Assembly: GCF_025698545.1 (NCBI RefSeq)
Contig: NC_068571.1
Coordinates: 42,255,733-42,319,732, forward strand
Source of the DNA: Gossypium raimondii
Taxonomy: Eukaryota; Streptophyta; Magnoliopsida; Malvales; Malvaceae
Length of the DNA stretch: 64,000 nt
Direction of reading: 5' to 3'
Under the pieces are notes generated by a model. It was given only the letters and a program-made list of their open reading frames with translations. It was not told the DNA's origin and searched no databases. This document shows, piece by piece, positions 35,116 through 47,091 of this stretch. The position numbers and the translations under genes are program-made. The stretch's first letter is position 1. Each line of letters begins with the position of its first letter.

Positions 35116-36575
35116 GGTACAAAAATAGAATTAATTGCCAGCTACTGAAAGTAAATATTAACCCTAAAAGTAACCAGATTGAAAAGGTTACCCAAGATAA
35201 TATATACAACAGTAACAGCCATACAAATACAACATACCAACTCTCTGCTTTTATTACAGAACATGAACCTGTGATTTTGTCCCTATATTCATTCAACAAA
35301 TGGCTTTATGAAACGTCTGTTTCTAACTTAAATGGGCACCACCTGCAGTTTTGGCATTAACTCATGTTTTAATTTTAATGGAAAAAAACATTTAAGACTG
35401 GTTCAAACTTCAAATCATGTTAACATCAAAGTGGTGTCTAGACATTGGACTCATGACAGAAAAGCAAATCTCCATTGGATCTAGCTCTGACCATTGCACC
35501 TGAGTTTTTATTGCATGCACCCATAATAAACTAAACCAAGAGGTTGAAGAAGAAGAATACAATATTGATTGGTTAACTTGAAAGACACCATTAAAATGAA
35601 TGCTTTTCTTTATGTGGTCCCTGTTCTGTGATCATCATTCATGCATTTTCCTTGCGGGATTAAAAATAGTCAATGGAATCTCAACAAGATTTTTTTTTTT
35701 ATTTTTGTTGAGATAATTGCGGGATTGACTAAGATTCTGATTCATCATCAAGTTTAATTAATGGACAAGTTACATTTATGCATAAATACATTGTATCTTA
35801 GTTAGAATTATGAGAAGGTTTAAATCATTTTTAGGCCTATACTTGACAGCTTTTTTCACATTGGGGCTTGAATTTTTTTTTTGTCTAAGTAAATTGTTGA
35901 AAACCATCAAGTTCGCCTCAATATGAGAACAATTATCAAGTTCAAGAACTAACTTGGACTAAAAAGAAGTTCAAGCCCCAATTCGAACCTTAATGTGAGA
36001 ATAATTGTCAAGTTCAGGGTCTAATTTAAATAAAAAAATGTTTAGGCTCTAATATGAGAAACTTTGCTAAGTTTAGACCCCAAATAGTGATTTAACCTTT
36101 ATGAAAAAGATAAAACTTGTCTCACAAACGTTAACCCTTGTGTTGCATATGTTGGAAACTAGTATGCTGATTACGTAGGACCATAAAATTGGTAAGGCGC
36201 GTCATAGGGGAAACTCGGGCTTAAATCTTATAGATAATATTGTTGAGAGGCGCAATCACAAATCTTAAAATAATGAATTTTTATGAACCACAAAACGGAC
36301 ATGAAAAATACCTTAGTTTCACCAAAAAGAAACTTCGGTCTTTGGTTAATTGCATCACAAGGCAAGACAATAATACAAGACAACATATCAAAACAGTTGA
36401 TAAGTTAGTGTTAGAGCCTCAAAATGATGTTAATCAAACATTGATGGTCATTATTCTAATACCAGTCCAGAGTTGAAAAAATGCCATTCAATGACAAAAA
36501 CCACCAGGCAAGACTATGGCTAAAAGATAAGCGTAGATGGACATACCTAAATGTCGGACATCGTATATTGGGGGA
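35116..36575. other. Intergenic between convergent XERICO-like and fucosyltransferase-like genes
   Basis: No gene is supported. About 35820-36080 is another decayed foldback element (TTTTTAGGCCTATACTTGACAG against inverted TCAAGTTCAGGGTCTAATTTA phrases). A 78-codon open frame at 36240-36476 has no recognisable domain and I do not call it. Confidence 0.5.
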
Positions 36576-38264
36576 TTAACTGGTTGCAGTATTGCAGGTG
36601 TTAACACCTTCTTTACAATCATCAGTTAGATCATTGAAAGTTTCAATCTGTTTCTTCCCTCTAAAGAAAACTTCTGTATCAACAGAGGCCCTCATGTAAC
36701 CATCGAAATCAACTGGAATTCCGTAATTAAGTTCTTTTGTCAGTGAATACCACTCACTATTTTCGTCCCAAAGATCCTTATAGTCTTCGAGGAAATGAGT
36801 GGAATATTTGTCTTTCAAAGGATCAAAGAAAGACATGTTGGGTTCATTTGTTGCAACGTACACGTTTCTCCCGTCTTCGATCTTGCCCTGCAAGGTTGAG
36901 ATAAGGGTATTTGGTGAGGTATCTTGTGCAAGATTAGGCCATAAGTCCGAGTTCCTTGCCTTATCCCCTCTCACGATGTGAACAGAGTCATAATCCCAGT
37001 TCAACCTTGATGCAATCGCTGACACTATATCCATTAACCTTCTTGATTTCCATACCAGATGCCACGACCTTCGAATGACAGATTCTGTTTCTCCTTCGCA
37101 AACACGGTACCAGTAATTATCTGGCTCCACGGAACCGAACTTTCTCATAATCAAAGAGTCCTTCACCTCGGAAAGTTGCATTGGTGTCACCCTAGAATCC
37201 TCGACAAGATACAGAGTCAAGCCGTCTTGTCTTTGCCATTCGTTCCAATCTTCCCAAAACTGTTGTTGATCCAACACTGATGCTGTCTCCTTTAGATGCT
37301 CAAAATCGAAGTAAAACCTAAAGTCCTTGCCTTCCTCGTCCTCATTTGACAAAGTGTAAATCGAAGACAAACAAAGCGTCAAATCCATAACCAAAGTGCG
37401 ATTCAAATACTGCGCTTCACCCAACGCACACAAGTAACTCCACAAATAATGGTTCATGTTCTTGCACCTATCTCCACCACCCGCATAAATCAAGTACTTC
37501 CCACGGCTAAATGCAATTTCAGACTCTACCACCGGAAGTGAATCATTTATTGGTTCCCCAACAACAGGCAACGGCACACCACCTTGCTCAAACCCGGGCT
37601 TTTGATTCTTACGCTTCTTCTTCCTTGCATTCACGCCTGAATGATAATCCCCGATGCTCACCACTCTAAGTTCACATTTCTTTGATCTTTTAATAACAAA
37701 GCGTCTATAGTCCTTAAAAAAAGCAACTGTCTTCCCTTCCTTAGGCCTAAACCGCCACGCCATATCACAAGTATTCTCCTTAGGGCCAGGAGCCGGTTTC
37801 CCAAACTGATAAAAGTGTATATCCTCGAAACGCTCAATTACCACCTTCATCATCAAATGGAACACTTCCGGATCCTTACAATCAATCGGTTCTTTCCAAT
37901 CACCCTCACATCGTGACAAGCTAATTTCATCTGTACTCCCCTCCTTGGTTTCTACTACATCTTTCGCATTGATAAAAGTGGCAAATGCAGTCTGGTTGGA
38001 AACCATAAAATCCTCTCCGGTTCTAACAACAGTGTTATCCGATCGAAAAGTGGCATTCGACGAGGAAGTGAGGAAAGTTTCGATCTTTGTTGAAGGGTGA
38101 AAAATAGGGTTCTTTGGCTCATAAGTAGCAGTAATAATAGTGAAAACTAGTACACCTATTACGAATAGAGTGAAACAAAGATGGCCAATCATATGTAAAG
38201 CATTTTGCCCTAAATTCTCTGGCCTAAAGCTTCCAGTCCTAGATAACCCAGAACGACCCAACAT
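36576..38264 (-). CDS. O-fucosyltransferase-like type II membrane protein
   Basis: A single coding exon of 562 aa; the start is the ATG of MLGRSGLSRTGSF at 38264. A transmembrane segment lies at about residues 25-46 (HLCFTLFVIGVLVFTIIT), followed by a long lumenal domain. The region reading FSRGKYLIYAGGGDRCKNMN and LWSYLCALGEAQYLNRTLV resembles the donor-binding part of plant GDP-fucose O-fucosyltransferase-like proteins, and the VHIVRGDKA stretch supports a glycosyltransferase fold. Arabidopsis relatives (At2g04280 and At4g12700, from memory) were labelled calcium-binding, so the catalytic role is inferred, not shown. It is probably Golgi-located. It is convergent with the XERICO-like gene. 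A leader intron probably lies between about 38291 and 38436 (minus-strand donor AAGGTAAGT). Confidence 0.85.
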   Translation of the reverse strand: MLGRSGLSRTGSFRPENLGQNALHMIGHLCFTLFVIGVLVFTIITATYEPKNPIFHPSTKIETFLTSSSNATFRSDNTVVRTGEDFMVSNQTAFATFINAKDVVETKEGSTDEISLSRCEGDWKEPIDCKDPEVFHLMMKVVIERFEDIHFYQFGKPAPGPKENTCDMAWRFRPKEGKTVAFFKDYRRFVIKRSKKCELRVVSIGDYHSGVNARKKKRKNQKPGFEQGGVPLPVVGEPINDSLPVVESEIAFSRGKYLIYAGGGDRCKNMNHYLWSYLCALGEAQYLNRTLVMDLTLCLSSIYTLSNEDEEGKDFRFYFDFEHLKETASVLDQQQFWEDWNEWQRQDGLTLYLVEDSRVTPMQLSEVKDSLIMRKFGSVEPDNYWYRVCEGETESVIRRSWHLVWKSRRLMDIVSAIASRLNWDYDSVHIVRGDKARNSDLWPNLAQDTSPNTLISTLQGKIEDGRNVYVATNEPNMSFFDPLKDKYSTHFLEDYKDLWDENSEWYSLTKELNYGIPVDFDGYMRASVDTEVFFRGKKQIETFNDLTDDCKEGVNTCNTATS

Positions 38265-39389
38265 CCTTCTATGAATTAAAAGCCCTTGCAATGAATCAAA
38301 TCAACTAAGTAAGATCAAAACAGAAATACCCAGATCGTTAAAGTGCAAGAATTCAGTTAAAAGCTAACGCTTTACAAATCTGGGTTCATAGTTTTCATCA
38401 AACTTAAAATGCAGCAATTTGTGAACTTTACTTACCTTAGAGAAAAAACAGTGAAGAAATTGAAAACCAAAAAGAGTATGAGCTGTGGGGTTTGTTGAGA
38501 TTCTTTATCATCAATTTCAGTGATCATAACGGTGTGTCATAGTATGAAAGTGGTGGGAAATGTCCATGTTGATTTTGATGAGTACACGTGGATTTATAGG
38601 GTTACGTGACGAGTAAGATTTGTGGGCAGGTTATGTGGTTTGTTAGTTTGTATTCTTTCTTTGCAATTTTATTTTAAAAATTATTATTTCAAAATTAAAC
38701 ATTGGAATACAAAATGTTTTTAACTAATTATACAAATTGCTTGAGTTTTAAAGAATTAAAAAAGAAAAACTAATTAACTATTGGGTTTCTGTTGATTCAT
38801 GTAAAACACATTGCCATGCGTATTATGTAATATTTACAAATTTTAATTTTAATTTTACCATTTAAATTTCAAATTTCAAATTTGATAGAGTTTGATATTT
38901 TAAATTAAAAATATTCGATAACAATGTAACTAAAAAATTAGTATTGTAATGAACCTATATTTAACAAAATAATTTTTATAGTGTTATTAGATAAACCAAA
39001 ATTTTAAAATCTAAAAAGTAGTGAAATAAAATTCCTAAAAATAAAAATATAAAGATTAAATTCTAAATTTACAAAGAATGCAGGGACTTATTGCATTTTT
39101 TTACCTTTAAGTTTAACATGAAATTGGAGCATTCTCATTGCATACAACAAAGCCACGTAAAAAAGCTCATCCATAAGAAATGAATGTTACCATATACTCA
39201 GTTAAATAGCTAAAATAGTAGGGGCGGGGGGGTGTTAAAAATCAGATTTACAACTATTAATTACTTTTACAGGATAATAAGTTAACTGACATTAATTAAA
39301 GGTTCATGGCTATAATGAAGTAGCAAATCATACACTAAACCAACAATGCAACAGGTTTTCAATAAATAACTTACCATCCAGAACTCTTT
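38265..39389. other. Leader and promoter of the fucosyltransferase-like gene; 3' side of OBERON gene
   Basis: About 38265-38540 is probable leader of the minus-strand fucosyltransferase-like gene, with an intron. A CACGTG motif lies at about 38585-38590 in its promoter. From 38640 to 39389 the sequence is AT-rich with no gene, and includes the 3' flank of the OBERON-like gene. Confidence 0.5.
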
Positions 39390-41311
39390 TTAAGGATTTG
39401 TTCTAAATTTGTGGCGCTCATTTGGGTGAGAATCTGTCTTAGAGGGGATATTGTATCCATGGAGAAGATCACGGATTTTGGCATATGTCAGAATCTGCGA
39501 AGGGTCGCCACCGTTACTGCTCTGTGAAGTGTGTGAACTCTCTTGCAGCTTTATCTTTTCAAACAAATACTTCTTCTCAGCCTCGGCTTCACTCAAGCGG
39601 AGTTTGAGATAACTGCTAGTATACTCTTCCTCTGATTTGTCGGATTTGGCGTGAGCAATTCTTTGAAGCCTCTCGGCTTCTTGTTTTGCTTCGTTGGCTT
39701 TGAGTTGGAACATATCCGCTTCTGCATGTTTAAGCCTAACTATTTTCTCTAGTTCTTCTATCTGTAGCTTCTTTTTCTGTCTCTCCAGCTTCAGTTCTGC
39801 TACTTCTTTGGCCTTGTCTTCGAGCTCTCGTTCACAAGCATCGAGAGCTAAGCGAGCTTTTTTGAACATCCTCATTTTCTCATCGGCCACCATTTCCATC
39901 TTCTTTATGGCCTCCTGCACTACATCTGCTATTCTATTGCATGCTTCTTGTGGTGCTATCAACCCACCACCTTCCCCATTTTCCAGGCTTGTTGAAGAAT
40001 CTGTATCAAGCTCTATAGAGAGGAGTAACGATGATTTAAAACGCGCAAAAAAATGATATCATGCAACATAAAGTTACTGGTTAAGAAAACAAAAAAGGTT
40101 TAAAAGATCAAATGTCATAAAACTTTCATAGATAATTTGCAAGATAAATAATTACCACATTCTGTACCTTGGAAAAACATTAATATCGATCTGCCAGCCA
40201 TGGACTCGGCTAGTCCACCCCTCAATTTTTCTAAAAGATCCTCACACTTCAAAAAGAGTTTCTTCCCTCTGGGATCATCACTTCCACGGAAAATCCTACT
40301 AACAAAATCAAGTTCTCTCATGAGAGCCTCTCTATCCCAGGCTGGAACACAATGTTGAAAGACATCTTTAACCCAACCCAACAGCTCAGATGTTCGATTG
40401 CAAGCTCGGCAGTGGAAAAGCATTTCAGTAGGACCTGTTCCACTTTTAGCAGAAGGACCCATACAAATTTGACCATCACGAATAGCACAATCCGTATGAG
40501 TCCAATGGGAACAGAAATCACAACCAATCCAACGGCAGGAATTTACTTCAAAATCGAACTTGTTGCAGATAACACACATACAAAGATTGCAAAATCCATT
40601 CCTATTGGCACATATTTCACAGCTGCAATCATCTGCAGGTAGTTGGCTTTGGCATGCAATATTTCTGCATCTTTTGTACACAAAAACCTCGATGAGAGAA
40701 GTTTGTGATAGACTGATGTTAGGATGCAGGAAGGCCTGGATTCCCATATTTATTGCAACGAGTATTTCGAGTTGTGCCCGGTGAGCTCTAATCAAAGTCT
40801 TTGCTGTTAAATCAGATCTGCTTTGAACAAGCTTCTGAAGAATTAAAAACTCCTCTCGGTTTTGCGAACCACCATTGCCTTCCAGAATAGTCTTGAGTTG
40901 ATTCTTTAGCTCATCTAGAAACTCATCAGGTAGGTGATGCATCTTTTCAGATATAACATCAACTCTTTCTCTAGCAATGTCTCGAAGAGTTATCTTATCA
41001 GCATTAGAGACACGACGAATGACAGACTGCTCAGTGCAATCATTTTCAGTTTTCCCATTTACCATTTTCTTTGCTGTGATAGCATCAGCAGTAGGCCAAG
41101 TCTCTCGTGAGCTAGCACTCTCAGTAGGAGACTCATGAATGTTATCCAAGTTAAATCTGGGCTCTTGGGCATTAGGCAACGTGTGAGGATCTAAGGAGAT
41201 TAAGGACAACGAAGTTTGTAAGCTCCCTGGTTGTTGTTGTTGTTGTTGGCGTGGGGGTAGCATCTTCGACATATGCTGGTGGTTAATATTAGAACCAGAT
41301 GAAGTCCCCAT
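39390..41311 (-). CDS. OBERON-type PHD-finger protein
   Basis: Two coding exons, 40168-41311 and 39390-40012, phase 1, encoding 588 aa. The start is MGTSSGSN, as in Arabidopsis OBE1. A glutamine run (CAA repeat) lies near residues 22-27. The noncanonical Cys/His-rich PHD domain spans about 215-305 (CRNIACQSQL, CEICANRNGFCNLC, CVICNKFDF, HWTHTDCAIRDG). The second exon encodes a long coiled coil (about 400-530; heptads in EELEKIVRLKHAEAD), then a conserved HGYNIPS end. Family knowledge: OBE1 and OBE2 are nuclear proteins, redundantly needed for shoot and root meristem establishment, acting with the TITANIA proteins. At 588 aa it is slightly longer than OBE1 (566). Whether it corresponds to OBE1 or OBE2 cannot be decided here. 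Confidence 0.94.
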
Positions 41312-42060
41312 AAATAAAATCTCGATCACTCTGAAAATAAAAGCAACTCTGGTGTATCATCACTCATCATCTAGCACAACTTAGAATACATTATGATATA
41401 AACTCTGGCTTCTTTCTATTCAAGTTCCTCGTTGATTTTTGTTCGATATAAAGACTTCATTAACAATTATTGTTCCACATAAAACTATGGTCATAAATTT
41501 CAACACGAAAAAAGCTATCCTAAAACATTCCGTGCTACAGATAATCGATTCTCTAGTCTCAGTCCTAGTGCAACCACCCCCCCCCACCCAAAAAAAAGGA
41601 CCAATTTTACGAAGGTTTTATCCATATTGACTTCACGATCAGAATTTAATTAACCAAAAATTTGATCCAAAATTCCAAATCCATATCAACATTTCAAAAC
41701 CAACCCAAAATTCGTTCCTTCCAAAACAAAAATTCTTCAGATCTCGTACAGTCAAGTTACACGAAATAAATGGTCAAAGCCCTAATCTGACGGAGTCAAA
41801 ACCCAGCTAGAAATCAACAATTCGAAATTCAATCAACTAAGAAAGCCTTAAATAATCAAAAACCCTAAAATTAAAACCGTGACCCATCTCACTTCGCTAA
41901 TCAAATGAGGCCAAAAAAACAAAAATTAAATTAAACCCGTGAAACAAAACCCTGAAAAATTAAAAGAGTGCAAATGAAGGAAAGAAAATACCTTTAACAC
42001 AGACCGGTCGAAAGGTCCGATCGGCAAAGAACGGAGACGAGGTAGACCAGGGTCAAAGTG
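41312..42060 (-). promoter_or_regulatory. Intron-containing 5' leader of the OBERON gene
   Basis: On the minus strand a leader exon ends at about 41992 (TGTGTTAAAG before GTATTTTC). The leader intron continues to just before the ATG, with an acceptor near 41330. The upstream part around 42000-42060 is GC-richer (GACCGGTCGAAAGG), typical of a leader exon. Confidence 0.55.
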
Positions 42061-45000
42061 TCGTTCGAGGAAATGGATTTTTTTTTTTTTTTGAATCAAA
42101 GGGTTATATGATTGTTTTCATTATTATGTAACGCTGCTCTCGCGTTGTTTCGCGGAAGCCTTATTTCTAATAACAAAATAAAAGAAAGTCAATTTGAAAA
42201 TAAAATAAAAATGTAGTACAAGACGTGTACATGGCCGGTAGCTCAATTTAATTTAAATAATAACATTATTTTAAATTTATTTAAAAATATAAAAAAAGTA
42301 TTTTTAATCATTTATCAATTTTTGCACAAGGAAACGATTTTTTGGGCAAACTAGGCCGGCCATAAATAGCCCTAAGCTTGAATTTGTTTTGAAATCGAGA
42401 CGTGACTCAGTTTCACTCGTGGACAGCTATAAGACAAGGATTGTGGTTTTGAAAATCGACTAATGCTCAAATAATAGACTATTAGACGGTGTGAAAATGA
42501 GAGGATATAGATAAAAATATAAGCTTAAAAAATAAATTTAGATAAAAAATTAAGATCCATATAAAAAAAAGGTTAAAGTTCGGGTAAGTTTTTTCGGCCA
42601 GCCTGAATGTGAAAAAAAACAGCAGTTTTTTTTTTTTTTTTTAACTTTTTTTTGCTATTTTCTTGTTATTTATTCACTATTTTACTGTTATTGTTTAGAT
42701 ATTGTATAACTCTTATTTTATTATTAGTATTTTAGAAGTATTTGCTTGTTAAGTTGCACATATTTTAATGTTATTTAATTAATGTTAGTTAAGTATACAT
42801 ATATATTTTTAATTTATTTTTAATTTGTTCGAAAATATTTATTTTAATATTTTAATATTTTTGATGTATTATTATTTTTTAAAATTATATAAAATAATAT
42901 AAAATTTAATATAGACAAACCGGGCTCGAGTTTTAGAAATTTTATCCGGACCAAATTTGAACAAAATATTAGGATCATTTTTCGAGCCGAATCCAAGCCT
43001 AGCAAATAAGTCTAAAATTTTAGTTAGGCCCAGACAAGCCCATAGACACCTCCACAAATAAGTTAGGTCACCAATTTTTTATTTAATCAATCTAACCGAT
43101 TTAATTGTTGATCTAATTTCAATTAAATAATTTTTTATTTCATAAAAATTAAAAATATTAAAAATATAAAACTTGGTCCAATTGAATTTTTATTCTAGTT
43201 GATACCGATTTATAGGTTAATCGATTATCTATCTTATTTTAGACTTGTGTACCAACTAATTACCAATTTGATTTCAACAACTATTATGGAGAATGTAGTC
43301 GAAATTATATTATTAAGTAAAATACAATTAATTCAATATTAAATTGATAAAAAGTTTATATTTTAATACATTATTATTATTTAATATATTGTCAATGAAA
43401 CAAATAAAAAAATTACAAGCTGCAATTAGTTGATGATATGCTCTCCTTAAATTAGAGGATAAATTATATTTGATAGTCACCTAAATATTAGTAATATTTT
43501 TATCATTCAACTGTAAAAAGTTATAAAATAGTCATTTAAATTATTTGATTTTTTTCAATCACTGCTATTAAATAGTTAAATGAAAAATGATGCGAAAACT
43601 TTTAAATATTAGCATAATAACAAATTTAACTCTTAACATTTACACGTTGTGTCAATTTAGTATTAATTTTAAAAAAAATAGTCCTCAATGTTTACACATT
43701 ACTTAATTTATCCTATTTTGTCTTCTAATTAACCGTGCTCGATGCCCTTCAATTTTGCCCAGTTACCGTCACGAACTTCCCACTACCCCTGGCACGCAAA
43801 CCTCCTTTTTATTTGAAACTAGTACGGTCTAGTCACACTTTGACTGGGATTGATTATTAAAAAACTGAAAATTAAAATATATTCTAAGTAAGGTTTTCAA
43901 AGCTGGGTTAGTGGTCAAACTGGATAGGTCATTGGTTATCACGGTTCGGTTAAATAAATCATTAGAAAAATATAAAAAAATAAAAAATCAGTTCAACTGG
44001 CAAGTACTAGTTCACGAGTCAACCGGTTTGATGTATCTTTCTGGATCGATACATTGATCGGTCTAATTCAAACAACCATGAATCTAAGTCTCTACACTTC
44101 ATACATTTGGAATTTAGTCATACTTTTACTTTTAAGAATTTAATCCTTTTAATTTTTTTATTTAAAAAATCTTCTTTCAAATTATATATAACCACGTAAC
44201 ATTTTAGTTGAAAAATTAACGATATTAACTATTTGAACTAATTAATAACATTATAAAATATAGAGATCAAATTATGTTATTAGAAGGACCAAAATTGAAA
44301 AATAATCATTTTTATAAAATGAAAATTTAAATTTAATCATTTTTATGAAATTAGGAAAAGAAAAAAGAAAAAATGTATTATGCCACATGTCAACATGATG
44401 ACATTCATTTTATACCTAAGTATATAGATTCAAAAAAAATATAACTACGAGGTATAGTGTGATAATTGCTTATTTTATCTTTTAATTATATGATAAGATA
44501 TTTGATTCTTGATAGAAAAATCATTATTTTGGTCATTTTCAATTTCACAAAGTATTAAAATAATAATTTTATTTTATAAATTTCACATATTTTTATTTTT
44601 TAAAAATAATTTTATTTTTAGAATTAGATTTAAATTGATAAATTTTATAGATATTAACAGCTAAATTAATTAAATTTTAAAATTAAAATCAAATGTATAA
44701 ATATTAAAAATTAAATTTATTATTACACTAAAATAAACAGCCTAGACTTTCGTTAATAATTTGCAACTTAGTCACCCAAAAAAATCCAACTTAGTCACCA
44801 AAATTTCAAATATCAAAATGTTAATCGCCAAATAAAAATTTAATATCAAAATGTTAGTGATAAATAAAAACTTTTATATAGTTGAATGCTAACCCAAACT
44901 AATGAATGCGATTTTTTTTTTCACCATATTCGATCTAATGGATATTTGAGAAAAAAAAATATTTTATCTTTACCTAGAATTTATAAAACCCTATACAACT

Positions 45001-45507
45001 CCTTTCCCCTTGTTTGCTTTTCAAAACCACGGGAATGCCTTTGGAGTTAAATTTTACAAAATTTTCAATCTGATTTTCTGCAAATTTAATCTTCAAGTGG
45101 TTGTGGTTGGTGGCTTTTGAAGTGAAATTTTGCAATTTCAGTCTTCTTCTTTGTGTGTTATTCGACTGGTATGTTCTCTTTTTCTTTTTACTTGTTCTGC
45201 TTCTCTTTTGTTATTTTCCATAGATTCTTTGTTTCACAAAATGGGTTTAGATTGATTTTGTTTCAATCTCTTTGCTGTTTTTTTCCCATAGACTCTTAGT
45301 TTCACAATTATTTTATTGTGAATACAGCGAAAAACAGTGTGTTAGAATTCATTTCAGCTAAGATTTTGCTTTCAGTTTTGCATATTCTTACTCCTTGTTT
45401 ATATAACCGATTATATTAAAACAAAAACTTAATCTGAGGTTCGAATACTTGAGATTTAGTTTCTATCGACCTTTTTTTTTATCAAACATATAAATGATTC
45501 TTTGGAG
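42061..45507. other. Intergenic, decayed repeats
   Basis: This is AT-rich. About 42340-43060 has GGCCCGG-related phrases (AGGCCGGCCATAAATAG on the left, TAGGCCCAGACAAGCCC on the right) and may be an old relative of the hAT-type MITE at 11124, but its ends are unclear. About 43450-43600 is one arm of a foldback element of the type at 55680. About 45000-45180 resembles a leader exon with donor GTATGTTC (about 45168), with no coding exon attached that I can name. Confidence 0.4.
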
Positions 45508-46252
45508 TTATTTTATACGTAATTTTTGTGTTAAAATACATCCATGATGGCAACTATAAGTAAAGGCTCAAAATTACCAATCTCAGAGAAAGAGGAAAGA
45601 ACTAATTCGTTACTCGGACTCGGCAGTTTCGACGGATTCCGACACGGGATACGGATCAGATCCGGCAAAAAACGGTGGACACGGTGGTGGGTGATAACTG
45701 AAGAGAAAAAGAAAAAGAAAAAGAAAACGAGCTTTGATTCGCAGAGATGAAAGAGAAGAGATAGATATGGTCGAAGAAAGATAGAGAGAAAGAAAGCGTT
45801 TGAAACAAATGAATAACAAAATAGGATACAATAAATGCCATACACTATATTCTCTTCTCTTTTGAAGGGAGAATAATATATAAAAATAATGTCAGGCACA
45901 ATTTTCGGGAAAGGTCAGCAGTGTGGGAGAAAAAAAAAAGAAAAAAAAATGTCTCTAAAATTTTCATATATAAATTGATTCTAGATAATTATAAATACAA
46001 TTAATTATTTTAATTTATAAATAAATTAAAAATATTTTAAATATCATAAAAAAATTCTAATAAAATATTAAACCAAACTGCCGGGTAACGAAGTGTATGA
46101 TTACTTCTTTCTTCTTTCTCTTTAAGATAGCTTGGAACTACAAGATTGGTAGTTTTTAGCCTTTACTTATAGATTATAATGCCATCATGGTTGCTAATTT
46201 GAACAGATGGTGGATGTATTTTAACACAAAAATTACTTATAAAATAACCTGC
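45508..46252. repeat. 745-bp inverted-repeat structure with about 90-bp arms
   Basis: The outer arms are inverted copies: GTTATTTTATACGTAATTTT on the left and the same sequence inverted on the right. Matching continues through TGTGTTAAAATACATCCA, then CATGATGGCA, CTATAAGTAAAGGCT and TACCAATCT, with small indels. No matching target duplication was seen. The interior (45590-46130) is not palindromic and contains a purine-rich tract (45705-45795) that makes low-complexity frames. It is either an old MITE-like element or an inverted duplication of a leader region. Confidence 0.6.
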
Positions 46253-47091
46253 ACTTTACCAGGATAAAAATGGCTAAAGAGCATTTCTGGTCTCAAGAGA
46301 ATGTTCAAAAGAGTGATTTTTATCCTTTTCCTTTCATTCTTCTGTTGGTCCTCATTTAATTTCATCACTTTTTTACTTACGACTAGATAAAAGCTGGCTC
46401 CTAAGATATGAGAAAGTTCCTTTCATTGAATAAGATTAATCATACATGAGAAGCTAAAGCTCATTATATGTACCTCAAGTTCACCCTTTGATGACCCTAG
46501 TCCTACCAGTAATCAAAAGAACATATATAGTTGGGGTCTAGAGAAGAAGAGAAAGAAGTATACCTTTCTAGTAATGGATTAAAGTTAGATGATGCACTTG
46601 CACTGGAACAAAGTTATTTTCTGGGATCATTCAGACTTTGGTACTTATATTTGCTTTTATTGTCTACTTAGATTTATATATTGCTTACTTATGTCTTTGA
46701 ATTTATATGGTTATTGAATTTTTTGCAAAGAAAGCTAACAGAGTTAAGCCGTCATGTGCAGAGGTTTATGTTCCAAATCGAACATGTAAAGATGGGAGTG
46801 TTGTGAATGAGAAGACGGCTGAAGTTGTGTTATTCGATTTTTTTTCTATCTTTTTCATTTATAAATTTAATCCGTTAAAATGAAACTAGCTTAACAGTTG
46901 AAGCAGGCAAAAAACTGCCCTGCCCTGCTCTGTTGTTATCTCTACTATTTATTATAGTAAATAATTTAATTTAGAACCCATAGTATTTTGGTAAATTTTT
47001 ATTATATTTATATTATCTAACTGAAAAAAAAACCCACAAAACCCTTGAAAAAAGCTGCCTTCCATTTGATATTAACCAAAAGAAAGAAAAA
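46253..47091. other. Promoter and leader side of the AMP1-like gene
   Basis: No gene is supported. The last 100 bases or so are probably the leader of the AMP1-like gene, A-rich immediately before the ATG (GAAAGAAAAAATG). Confidence 0.45.

Noticed and set aside
36240-36476. 78-codon open frame
   Set aside because: No domain, no splice context, ordinary AT-rich composition; likely chance or decayed repeat.
45531-45899. Minus-strand 122-codon frame and plus-strand 68-codon frame
   Set aside because: Both depend on the purine-rich tract and inverted-repeat arms; no recognisable domain and no supported transcript structure.
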